Shown here: positions 51,599 to 59,677 of the stretch, one piece after another
Position numbering within the stretch: the stretch's first letter is position 1
Layout of the letters: each line of letters opens with the position of its first letter
Assembly (NCBI GenBank): GCA_944324685.1
Contig: CALUXG010000004.1
Coordinates: 1-64,000 of the forward strand
Length of the DNA: 64,000 nucleotides
Reading direction: 5' to 3'
From: an uncultured Elusimicrobiales bacterium
GTDB taxonomy: Bacteria; Elusimicrobiota; Elusimicrobia; Elusimicrobiales; Elusimicrobiaceae
The notes under the pieces: model-generated
What the model was told of the DNA's origin: nothing
Databases searched by the model: none
Seen by the model: the letters and a program-made list of their open reading frames with translations, nothing else
Made by a program: the position numbers and the translations under genes

Positions 51599-52924
51599 TT
51601 ACAGTAATTTGGAAGCCAAATCCGCCAGTCGGCTGCGTTCTGTTTTGGTAAATGTAATGTGTCCGTGCGTTGGCTGTCCTTTCAAACGATCCACCAAATA
51701 AGTCAAACCGTTGGATTCTATGTCCAAATACGGCGTATCAATTTGATACGGGTCGCCCGTTACGACGATTTTTGTGCCGTCTCCGGCACGCGTTAATATG
51801 GTTTTCATTTCGTGCGGAGTCAAGTTTTGGGCGTCATCCACAATCATGTATTGCCCGGGCAGCGAACGGCCGCGCATGTGCGTAACGGAGGCGATTTCAA
51901 TTTTTCCGCTGTCCAAAAGATAATGTGCTTTTTCTTCTCCTTCATCCGGATTTTTGCGGTCGGCCAAGAAAGCCAGATTGTCATAAATGGCTCCCATCCA
52001 CGCTTCCAATTTTTCTTCCTTGGTGCCGGGCAAAAACCCTAGGTCTCTGCCTACGGGTACAATAGAACGGCAGACGACCATGCGGCGGTAAGCGTTGTCG
52101 TCCATGGTGCGCTGCAGACCGGTAGCCAGCGTCAGCAACGTTTTGCCCGTCCCCGCGGTGCCGACCAAAGTAACAATATCCAAACTGTCGTCCAGCAACA
52201 GCTCCATGGCAAAACGCTGTTCTTTATTTAGGGGTTTAATTCCCCATGCTGCCGGATCTTGCGCTGAAAGCGGTTTGAGCACATTTTCCCCGTTGTTGGC
52301 TACGCGGCCCATGGCGGATTTTTTGCTGCCGTCATTTGCTTTCAGGATAAGAAATTGATTGGGAAAATATAGATCTTTGTCCAAATCTAATTTTTTATCA
52401 TGGTAAAAAGCGTCAATTTTTGCCGCCTCCACTTCCACTTCCGCCACGCCTGTGTAGAGTTCATCATAGTTCACTTTGTCGGAAGTGTAATCCTGCGCCG
52501 ACAATCCCAGCGCTTCGGCTTTCAGACGCATATTGATGTCTTTGGTTACTACAAAAACGGGACTTTGGTTTTTTTTGTACGACCCCTCTTTTTTAGCCAT
52601 GGTGTAGGCTATGTTTAATATGGAATTGTCCGACTTGTTAAAAGATAAAATTTGCGGCAGGATGTTGGGTTTGTCCAATTCTATTTTCAGCGTTCCGCCC
52701 TTGGGCAGTTTTACTCCTTCGTTCAAGCGGCCTTTTTTGCGCAATTCGTCCAATTCCCGCGAAACCATGCGGGCGTTTTTGCCGCGCGTGTCGCCTTCGC
52801 TTTTGAAATTGTCCAGCTCCTCAATGACGACCATCGGAATAACGACGTCATTGTCTTCAAACGCATAAATGGAATTAACGTCGTGCAACAAGACATTGGT
52901 GTCTAAAATAAATGTTTTTTTCAT
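51599..52924 (-). CDS. PhoH-like ATPase with N-terminal PIN domain
   Basis: A 441-residue PIN-PhoH protein (PhoH2/YlaK type). The PIN RNase domain (about 1-140) has FILDTNVLLHDVN and acidic residues (IEELD, TKDINMR). The PhoH ATPase (about 230-441) has Walker A GTAGTGKT, then PVGRDLGFLPGTKEEK, Walker B MIVDDAQN and GDPYQID. Such proteins unwind and cleave RNA in other bacteria. The ATG at 52924 follows GAGGTG and gives the family start MKKTFILDTNV. Confidence 0.93.
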   Translation of the reverse strand: MKKTFILDTNVLLHDVNSIYAFEDNDVVIPMVVIEELDNFKSEGDTRGKNARMVSRELDELRKKGRLNEGVKLPKGGTLKIELDKPNILPQILSFNKSDNSILNIAYTMAKKEGSYKKNQSPVFVVTKDINMRLKAEALGLSAQDYTSDKVNYDELYTGVAEVEVEAAKIDAFYHDKKLDLDKDLYFPNQFLILKANDGSKKSAMGRVANNGENVLKPLSAQDPAAWGIKPLNKEQRFAMELLLDDSLDIVTLVGTAGTGKTLLTLATGLQRTMDDNAYRRMVVCRSIVPVGRDLGFLPGTKEEKLEAWMGAIYDNLAFLADRKNPDEGEEKAHYLLDSGKIEIASVTHMRGRSLPGQYMIVDDAQNLTPHEMKTILTRAGDGTKIVVTGDPYQIDTPYLDIESNGLTYLVDRLKGQPTHGHITFTKTERSRLADLASKLL

Positions 52925-53035
52925 ATTTTCACCTCGGGCCGTCATAATGCGGCGGGTTATTTATAGTATAGAGTTTGTGCGGCGTTTAATCAAGTGTTTT
53001 TCGGCGTAATGACAGTGCAAAAAACGCGATTAATT

Positions 53036-53043
53036 GCTATAAC
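53036..53043 (+). promoter_or_regulatory. Extended -10 promoter giving a leaderless GH57 transcript
   Basis: TG, C, then TATAAC (53038-53043) is 6 bases before the ATG at 53050. The predicted transcription start is the A of the ATG. No ribosome binding site exists. Confidence 0.55.
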
Positions 53044-53049
53044 ATATAT

Positions 53050-55422
53050 ATGAAATATCTTTGCATTCACGGACACTTTTATCAACCTCCGCGCGAAAAC
53101 GCTTGGCTTGAAGAAATAGAAACGCAAGACAGCGCGGCCCCTTATCACGATTGGAATGCGCGCATTTGCGCGGAGTGCTATGCGCCCAACGCTTTGGCAC
53201 GCGTCTTAAACGCAAAAGGAGAATTGACCGATTTGGTGGACAATTACGCCCATATCAGTTTTAATTTCGGGCCGACGCTTTTGTCGTGGATGCAGCGGCA
53301 TGCTCCTGAAGTTTATGAGGCTGTATTGGCTTCGGACAAACAAAGCATGGAAAACTTTGGCGGACACGGCTCCGCCATTGCGCAGGTGTACAATCATATC
53401 ATTATGCCGCTGGCCAATGCGCGCGACAAGGAAACCCAAGTCAAATGGGGATTGACGGATTTTAAGGCGCGTTTTGGACGTGATCCGGAAGCCATGTGGC
53501 TGGCTGAAACGGCTTGTGATACTTCCACGCTGGAAGTGTTGGCCGCTCATGGCATGAAATACGTTATTTTGGCTCCCGGGCAATGCGCGCGCATACGGAA
53601 ACTGGGCGAGAAAAACTGGACGGACGTATCCGGTGCCAAAGTGGACCCAAAACGCGCGTATCTGTGCCGCCTGCCTTCCGGCAGACAAATAGCCCTGTTT
53701 TTTTATGACGGCCCTATTTCGCAGGGAATTGCGTTTTCCGATACCTTAAAAAGCGGTGAAAATTTTGCGCGGCGGCTTTTAAGCACTTACCATGATGGCG
53801 GAGAGGCCCAGCTCATGCATATTGCCACCGACGGGGAAACGTATGGACATCATCAGAAATTTGCCGATATGGCGCTGGCCTACTGCTTAAAATACGTGCA
53901 GAATTTGCCGGACGTGCAGCTGACGGTGTACGGAGAGTTTTTGGAGAAATTTCCGCCGCAATATGAAGCGCAGATTTTTGAAAACTCTTCTTGGAGCTGT
54001 TTCCATGGCGTGGAGCGGTGGCGGGCTGATTGCGGGTGCAATTCCGGCATGCACGCGGGCTGGAACCAAAAATGGCGCGCTCCGTTGCGAAAAGCGTTGG
54101 ATTTTGTCCGTGATGAGATGATAAAAGATTTTGATACGCGCGGACGCGAATATTTTAAAGATCCGTGGGCGGCGCGCAACGATTATATCGAATTGATTCT
54201 GGACCGCAGTTTGGACGCGCAGCACCGTTTTTTTCTCCGTCATGCCACGGAAAAAGCGTGGAGAGACCGTTCCTCGGCGTTGATGTTGTTGGAAATGCAG
54301 CGCAACGCTATGCTGATGTATACCAGCTGCGGTTGGTTTTTTGATGAAATCAGCGGCATAGAGACCGTACAAATTCTGCAGTATGCCGCCCGTGCGTTGG
54401 AACTAAAACGAAAGACGGGCGGGGCCGATGCGGAAGCAGAGTTTGTGCGTATGCTGCAGGATGCGCCCAGCAATATAAAAGATTTGAAAAACGGGGCGGT
54501 CGTTTACGAGCGTTTTGTCAAACCGGCGGCCATGCCGGAGACTAAAGTGGCCGTACAGCAGGTGCTGCAGGATTTGCCCGGAGAGGGAACGGAGCCGTCC
54601 GGCGCATACGTGTGGGACGTTTCGCAGTATCAGTGTGAACGCATGCATGAGGAGGAAGGGCATTTATGCTATGGTGGCATGCGGCTGAAAAACCGCGTTA
54701 CCTTGGAAGAGAACGATATTCGTTTTGCCGTTTGCCAAAGTCATGATACGCGCTTGACGTGTGCCGCTTGCCCGTCTGAGGAAATAGACACGTCCGCTGT
54801 TTTTGCTTCTTTGGCACAAGCGGCGCGGAAAGAGGGTTTTGAACATGTACATGAAGAAATCGTCAAACACTTCAAAACCATTTATCCGTTTACATCTTTA
54901 TTTAAGGATGCGCAGCGCCGCGTGATAGACCGCGTGCTGACGCACATTTCTCAAAAAACGGACGAGGAATTTTCGCGCATTTTCGAACAGCAGTATCCGG
55001 CCGTACGCGGCTTAAAATATATCGGCGCGCCGCTGCCGGCGGCTTTTACCACTGTGGCCGATTTTGTATTGACTGCCGACATAAAAACGGAGCTGGCGCG
55101 CGATCCCGTAGATATTAATGCGTTGGAAGAATTGATGGATGACGTGCGCACGCTGGGTTTGCAGACGGATTCGGCGCAGGTAAACGCCAGCGCGGCGGAT
55201 AAGCTTATGCAATATGTGCGGCAATTCTGTCATAATCCTTCCTCTCTGCCTTTGGCAGTTAAAACGGTGGAGTTTCTAAATTATATGGAAATTTTCGGTT
55301 TTACGCCGGATATTTCCTTGGCCCAGCAACAGGTTTTTAAGGCATTGCAGGGACTGCCTATGCCGGAGCGAAACAAAAGCATTTTAGTCGCTCTGGCGCG
55401 AAAACTAAAAATTGCCGTGTGA
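53050..55422 (+). CDS. Glycoside hydrolase family 57 protein with DUF3536
   Basis: A 790-residue GH57 enzyme. The GH57 barrel (about 1-310) starts with CIHGHFYQPPRENAWLEE, and the probable nucleophile Glu is in MWLAETACD (about residue 157), the acid Asp in ATDGETYGHH (about 258). The C-terminal two thirds fit DUF3536 (RNDYIELILDRS, YTSCGWFFDEISGIETVQILQYA). GH57 members act on alpha-glucans as amylase, branching enzyme or similar; which one is not clear. It probably works with glgP. Its transcript is predicted to be leaderless. Confidence 0.92.
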   Translation: MKYLCIHGHFYQPPRENAWLEEIETQDSAAPYHDWNARICAECYAPNALARVLNAKGELTDLVDNYAHISFNFGPTLLSWMQRHAPEVYEAVLASDKQSMENFGGHGSAIAQVYNHIIMPLANARDKETQVKWGLTDFKARFGRDPEAMWLAETACDTSTLEVLAAHGMKYVILAPGQCARIRKLGEKNWTDVSGAKVDPKRAYLCRLPSGRQIALFFYDGPISQGIAFSDTLKSGENFARRLLSTYHDGGEAQLMHIATDGETYGHHQKFADMALAYCLKYVQNLPDVQLTVYGEFLEKFPPQYEAQIFENSSWSCFHGVERWRADCGCNSGMHAGWNQKWRAPLRKALDFVRDEMIKDFDTRGREYFKDPWAARNDYIELILDRSLDAQHRFFLRHATEKAWRDRSSALMLLEMQRNAMLMYTSCGWFFDEISGIETVQILQYAARALELKRKTGGADAEAEFVRMLQDAPSNIKDLKNGAVVYERFVKPAAMPETKVAVQQVLQDLPGEGTEPSGAYVWDVSQYQCERMHEEEGHLCYGGMRLKNRVTLEENDIRFAVCQSHDTRLTCAACPSEEIDTSAVFASLAQAARKEGFEHVHEEIVKHFKTIYPFTSLFKDAQRRVIDRVLTHISQKTDEEFSRIFEQQYPAVRGLKYIGAPLPAAFTTVADFVLTADIKTELARDPVDINALEELMDDVRTLGLQTDSAQVNASAADKLMQYVRQFCHNPSSLPLAVKTVEFLNYMEIFGFTPDISLAQQQVFKALQGLPMPERNKSILVALARKLKIAV

Positions 55423-55451
55423 AAAAAACCTCCGCAAGCCGGAGGTTTTTT
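55423..55451 (+). terminator. Terminator of the GH57 gene
   Basis: AAAAAACCTCCG at 55423-55434 pairs with CGGAGGTTTTTT at 55440-55451, directly after the stop. Confidence 0.93.
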
Positions 55452-55675
55452 AATGACTGTTCTGTTAAAAGGAAATTCGGCGCCAGTTGATGGAAAATGC
55501 GGCAACAGAGATTATGGATATGACAAAGATCCCGGGTAATTAACGGGAAAAGAGATATTGCTCTGCTGAAATGGAGCCAGAAAAACATAGTTGCAAATCG
55601 GCAGACGGCAAATTAGCGCCAAATAAACGACGCGAATATGAATTTCAGAAAATCAAACGAAGGACGAAGTTTATT
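55452..55675. other. Intergenic region downstream of two convergent genes
   Basis: About 225 bases between the GH57 terminator and the stop of the minus-strand repeat protein. Short open frames on both strands have no ribosome binding site or recognisable residues. No clear terminator for the minus-strand operon is visible. Confidence 0.3.
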
Positions 55676-55987
55676 TTAGCCAATGCCCGGGAAGGATTCT
55701 ACAAACTGTATCGTAAAGTCCGGCAGTACATCTACAAATTGCACCGTGAAATCAGGAAAAGAATCCACCAGTTGCCATCTGCCGCAGGAATTGGCGAAAG
55801 AAGATACCTGCTGCACACGCAAATCCGGCAAGAAGAAAACCGCTTTTACGCGAAAATCAGCAAAATGTTCCACGATTTTTACCCTGCCGTAAAGCGGTAT
55901 GCCGTTATAGGTGCAGTCTGGATTAATTTCCGCTTTCAGTGCGGTGGGGAGCAGGCAAAGCAAAAACAAAATAAAATATTTTTTCAT
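55676..55987 (-). CDS. Small exported protein with 11-residue repeats
   Basis: A 103-residue protein with a signal peptide (MKKYFILFLLCLLPTALKAE). The mature part begins DCTYNGIPLYGR and then has six tandem 11-residue units of the form V-[KQ]-x-V-x-x-F-P-D-F-x, for example WQLVDSFPDFT and VQFVDVLPDFT; the third unit has the insert SCG. Two Cys can pair (DCTY and NSCG). The repeats suggest a small beta-solenoid or beta-sheet stack. I recall similar small proteins in other bacteria, without a function. It is the last gene of the lol operon. Confidence 0.75.
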   Translation of the reverse strand: MKKYFILFLLCLLPTALKAEINPDCTYNGIPLYGRVKIVEHFADFRVKAVFFLPDLRVQQVSSFANSCGRWQLVDSFPDFTVQFVDVLPDFTIQFVESFPGIG

Positions 55988-56011
55988 TTTTTATTCGGTG
56001 CGGCGTTTGTC

Positions 56012-56620
56012 TTACAGTGGGTCGTGGCGCAACAAACGCGGGTCGCGTGTTTTTAAGAATTTAACAGCGACGGGTTCTTTTTGCGCTGCGGCCAACGTGT
56101 AATATTTTAAGGCTTCTTTTTCATCTTTTTCCGTACCAATCCCATTATAATAAAATTCCGCCAGCAAACGCTGTCCTAAAGGGCTTTTTGCGTCGGCCGC
56201 TTTTTTCATCCAAAAGAAGGCCTTTTTGTTATCTTTGTCCGTACCGGTGCCGCGGCGGTACATTACGGCCAAATTAATCATTCCCTCGAAGTCTCCCTGC
56301 GCGGCGGTTTGTTCGTAACATGCGAAGGCTTTTTTATCGTCCCGCGTTACGTCTTTGCCTCCGTGATATAAAGCGCCCAGCGCGTTTAAGGCTTTTATAT
56401 GGCCTGTGCTGGCGGCGGAGTGCAAATAGCTTAGCGCCAAGGCTTTATTTTGTGTTACGCGCTTGCCAGCATAATACAACAGGGCCGCTTCATACTGTGC
56501 CTGCGGGTTTGCGCGTGCGGCAAAGTGTAGCGTGTCGGCGATTTTTTTCCGTTCGGCCTTATAACGGTACAAACAAATGGCCGTAGCAAATAATACGAAA
56601 GCGGTTATTAAAAAAGTCAT
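56012..56620 (-). CDS. Membrane-anchored SEL1-repeat protein
   Basis: A 202-residue protein with one N-terminal membrane segment (LITAFVLFATAICLYRY) and about four SEL1-like repeats, such as ALGALYHGGKDVTRDDKKAFACYEQTAAQGD and LAVMYRRGTGTDKDNKKAFFWMKKAADAKS (each split here by the usual 36-residue period). SEL1 repeats form an alpha solenoid for protein binding. The soluble part probably faces the periplasm. It follows the other SEL1 gene by 2 bases. Confidence 0.88.
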   Translation of the reverse strand: MTFLITAFVLFATAICLYRYKAERKKIADTLHFAARANPQAQYEAALLYYAGKRVTQNKALALSYLHSAASTGHIKALNALGALYHGGKDVTRDDKKAFACYEQTAAQGDFEGMINLAVMYRRGTGTDKDNKKAFFWMKKAADAKSPLGQRLLAEFYYNGIGTEKDEKEALKYYTLAAAQKEPVAVKFLKTRDPRLLRHDPL

Positions 56621-56622
56621 AT

Positions 56623-57582
56623 TTATAAAGTATCCTTAATTTGGCGTATTATATTTTCGGCTTGTATGCTGCCGTTGTCGCGCGCCTGTTGCGCCCAGAA
56701 AAGAGCTTCTTGGATGCTGGCGTCCGTGCCGAAGCCTCTTAAATAATATAAAGCAGTTTGTTCCTGCGCCAGCACATTTCCTTGTTTGGCGGCGGTTTTC
56801 ATCCAAGAAAAAGCCCCATAATCGTCCGCTTTGGTTCCTATGCCCTCTTTATACATGTTGCTTAAATCTATTTGAGCTTGCGTTATATCCGCTTGTGCGG
56901 CTTTGCGCATAAAGAGAAAAGCCCTTTTTTCATTCTTAGCCGTACCTGTACCATGTAAATACATGAGTGCCGTTTCATATTGAGCCTGTGCGTTTTCTGC
57001 CTCGGCTGCGGAGAGCATGAGGTGAAAAGCTTTTTCTTTTTCGGGGGATATGTACGGCGGATAACCGTGCATATAGTAAGCGGCCAAACGGGCTTGTGCC
57101 TGCGGCACGGGGACGGGCGCGGTGGCGGCTTTTGTCAGCCAATGGAGGGCTTGCGCGGAGTCGGATGGCGTGCCGAGGCCGTCTTCATATAAACGGGACA
57201 AAGCGTATTGCGCGAGAGGATAGTCGGGAGCAAGGAAGCGTACGCTTTCAAAACCCTGTTTCGGGTCGGCCTTAAAGCCCAGCCCTTGGCTTTGCATAAG
57301 CGCCAGCAGGAGCTTTGCTTCCCTTTGGTTGGTTTTAGCGGCTTTTTGCAGGTATTTGCGAGCTTTTTTGGCGTTTTTCTTTGTGCCGCTGCCGTATAAG
57401 CATGCTTTGCCCAAATTCAAATAATCATGCGGCTGCTTGTTCCAGCCGGCTTGTTTTTTTGCTTGACGAAAAGAGGTATGCGGCGTCAGAGCTTCCCGAA
57501 AGCCTTTTTCCTGTACGACAGGATCGGCAAAAAGCAAAGAGGGGAATAAACATAGAGCCAGAAGAAAAAAGATTTTTCCCAT
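56623..57582 (-). CDS. Exported SEL1-repeat protein
   Basis: A 319-residue protein with a signal peptide (FFLLALCLFPSLLFAD) and about six SEL1 repeats spanning residues 50-310. Clear units are YLNLGKACLYGSGTKKNAKKA, ALSRLYEDGLGTPSDSAQA and LSNMYKEGIGTKADDYGA. It would be a periplasmic alpha-solenoid scaffold. Five bases separate it from lolD and there is no ribosome binding site, so translation is probably coupled. Role unknown; the context suggests the cell envelope. Confidence 0.9.
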   Translation of the reverse strand: MGKIFFLLALCLFPSLLFADPVVQEKGFREALTPHTSFRQAKKQAGWNKQPHDYLNLGKACLYGSGTKKNAKKARKYLQKAAKTNQREAKLLLALMQSQGLGFKADPKQGFESVRFLAPDYPLAQYALSRLYEDGLGTPSDSAQALHWLTKAATAPVPVPQAQARLAAYYMHGYPPYISPEKEKAFHLMLSAAEAENAQAQYETALMYLHGTGTAKNEKRAFLFMRKAAQADITQAQIDLSNMYKEGIGTKADDYGAFSWMKTAAKQGNVLAQEQTALYYLRGFGTDASIQEALFWAQQARDNGSIQAENIIRQIKDTL

Positions 57583-57587
57583 AAAAT

Positions 57588-58259
57588 TTATTTTGTGCGC
57601 AGCAGTTTGCGCTCCTGAAGCGTGTATACCGCATGGGCAAAATGGGCCGCATGTACGTCATGCGTTACCATTAATACGGTTAACCCGTCTTTTGCCAGTG
57701 CGGCAAAATCCTGAAAAACTTGTTCTTTGCGCGCCGCGTCCAGATTGCCAGTCGGTTCGTCGGCCAACAGCAAGTCCGGCTTATTGCACAGTGCGCGGGC
57801 GATGGCGGCGCGTTGTTTTTCTCCGCCGCTTAAATCAGACGGCATTTTATGCGATATGCGGCCTATACCAAAGCGGTCCAGCAATTTTTGCGCCCGTTGG
57901 CTTTCGTCTTTGCCGTGCATAAGCGCCGGCAGCGCCACATTTTCCAGCAGCGTAAATTCCGGCAGTAAGCCGTCAAATTGGAACACAAAACCCATTTTCT
58001 TGCGCCGCAGGGCGGAGCGTTTGGTTTCGTTTTTGATTTTGGTAATCTCTTTTCCCTCAAAGAAAATCTGGCCGGAGGTGGGCTTGTCCAGCAGCCCTAT
58101 AAGATTTAACAATGTGCTTTTGCCGCTGCCGCTTGGTCCCAACAGCACGGCAAACGTGCCGCGCGGGACGGTTAGATCCGCATTTTCCAGCACGCACAGA
58201 TTTTCGGTGCCTTGACCGTATATTTTGGTTAAATTTTTTATTTCCAGTATATCAGCCAT
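57588..58259 (-). CDS. lolD: Lipoprotein-releasing ABC ATPase LolD
   Basis: A 223-residue ABC ATPase of the MacB/LolD group. Walker A is GPSGSGKST (about 37-45), the Q-loop MGFVFQFDGLLPEFTLLENV, signature LSGGEKQR, Walker B LLLADEPTGNLD and H-loop MVTHDVHAAHF. With the LolC-type permease it moves lipoproteins out of the inner membrane towards the outer membrane. Its start overlaps the end of lolC by 8 bases. Confidence 0.93.
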   Translation of the reverse strand: MADILEIKNLTKIYGQGTENLCVLENADLTVPRGTFAVLLGPSGSGKSTLLNLIGLLDKPTSGQIFFEGKEITKIKNETKRSALRRKKMGFVFQFDGLLPEFTLLENVALPALMHGKDESQRAQKLLDRFGIGRISHKMPSDLSGGEKQRAAIARALCNKPDLLLADEPTGNLDAARKEQVFQDFAALAKDGLTVLMVTHDVHAAHFAHAVYTLQERKLLRTK

Positions 58260-59475
58260 AACGTATAGCGTCCGTCGGGTGTACGCGGGAGGCTTTCACA
58301 GCCGGATACAGCCCCGCAAAAAAGCATACTAGATAGCTGCCGCCTATAACGGCCAGTACGTCCCATATATTTATGCGCACGGGTACTTTAGTCAAATAAT
58401 AAATGTCTCCGGGCAGTTCCACAATATTAAACGTGGCTATGATCCAGCACAGCAGCAGCGCCAGCAATACGCCTAAGACGATGCCTACGGTGGCAGTCAT
58501 CATGGCTTCCCACATAAAAATGCCGCGTATCATTTTCGGACTGGCGCCTAAAGCGCGCATAATACCGATGTCGCGCAATTTTTCCGTTCCCAGTAAAATC
58601 AGATTGGAAGCGATATTCAGAGAAGCCACCGCTATAATGAGAAATAAAATGATAAACATGACGGCTTTTTCCAGTTTTAATGCGGCGTAGAGCGTGCTGT
58701 TCATTTGGGCAAATGTGCGCACGGCGTAACCGTAACCGACGGTTTTTTGTATCAGCGGGGCAACGGCCTCGGCTTGGTTCATGTTCTTTAGCTTAACGGC
58801 GATGCCGGTAACGCCTTGCTGCAGCCCCAAAAAGTCGCTGGCGTCGGCCAAGGGAGCATAGACAATCGTATTATCAAACTCATAATATCCCGTACGCAAA
58901 AGACCGCTGATGCGAAAGCGCTTCATTTTAGGAAACATACCGGCACCTGTGGAAATGGATTGCGGGGAAATTAGCACCACGTCGTCTCCTATAAAAAGGT
59001 TCATGTTCATAGCCAGCTCCGCCCCCAGCACAAGCGGCGGCGGGGCGTCCTCTCCCCATTCGTTCGGTGTGTCAAAGGAGCCTTCTGTTAAGGAATCGTT
59101 TAGGTTGTTTATTTTAGCTTCTTGTCTCGGGTCCAAACCGCGGATAATCACGCCCAGACTCTGTCCCCGATAAGAGAGAATGGCTTGACCGTAAATATTG
59201 GGGGCGGCTCCTTCCACGTCCGGCAAATTTTCTATGGCTTGCAGTTTTTGCGGGTAAACATCTTTTGCCATGCGTCCAAAAACGAGTATATGGCTTTGCG
59301 CCCCGATGATTTTTTCTTTGATATCGCTTTGAAAGCCGTTCATCACGGACAAAGTGGTAATCAATGCGGCCACACCCACGCTTACGCCTGCCACACCGAT
59401 TAAGGTGGTAATCACGGCGAAAAGCCCTTTGCGTTTCAGCATATAGCGCATGGCCACAAAGCGTTCAAATTTCAT
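58252..59475 (-). CDS. lolC: Lipoprotein-releasing permease LolC/LolE
   Basis: A 407-residue permease with one N-terminal membrane segment (about 20-45), a large periplasmic domain (about 45-270) and three C-terminal membrane segments. FERFVAMRYMLKRKGLFAVITTLI and VSVGVAALITTLSVMNGFQ are the LolC/E start; ASLNIASNLILLGTEKLRDIGIMRALGAS is the FtsX-family motif. A single permease gene suggests a LolCD (LolF-type) homodimer. No ribosome binding site; TAGAAT lies 6 bases before the ATG, so it may be leaderless. Confidence 0.92.
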   Translation of the reverse strand: MKFERFVAMRYMLKRKGLFAVITTLIGVAGVSVGVAALITTLSVMNGFQSDIKEKIIGAQSHILVFGRMAKDVYPQKLQAIENLPDVEGAAPNIYGQAILSYRGQSLGVIIRGLDPRQEAKINNLNDSLTEGSFDTPNEWGEDAPPPLVLGAELAMNMNLFIGDDVVLISPQSISTGAGMFPKMKRFRISGLLRTGYYEFDNTIVYAPLADASDFLGLQQGVTGIAVKLKNMNQAEAVAPLIQKTVGYGYAVRTFAQMNSTLYAALKLEKAVMFIILFLIIAVASLNIASNLILLGTEKLRDIGIMRALGASPKMIRGIFMWEAMMTATVGIVLGVLLALLLCWIIATFNIVELPGDIYYLTKVPVRINIWDVLAVIGGSYLVCFFAGLYPAVKASRVHPTDAIRYG

Positions 59476-59651
59476 GGATATATTCTACTTTATTTTTTCT
59501 GCTTGCGTAGGAGTTGTGAAAGAGGCTATGAAGCCTGAACGGCGGTTTCAGCGGCAATGGCCGGCATCGGTGCGGTAGAGGCAGTTTCTGCCGGCGATTC
59601 TGTATGTTTGGCTTATTTTATGCTGCTTTTGGGATGCCTTTGGAGAAAATA

Positions 59652-59673
59652 TCCCCCGCCGAAAGGCGGGGGA
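59652..59673 (-). terminator. Terminator of lysS
   Basis: TCCCCCGCC at 59652-59660 pairs with GGCGGGGGA at 59665-59673 across GAAA. On the minus strand TATTTTC follows. Confidence 0.85.
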
Positions 59674-59677
59674 TTGG

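Noticed and set aside
55571-56056. A 161-codon plus-strand frame opposite the repeat protein and SEL1 gene
   Set aside because: Its repeats mirror the antisense 11-residue repeats; the minus-strand protein has a signal peptide and a clear periodic pattern, so that strand is the coding one.
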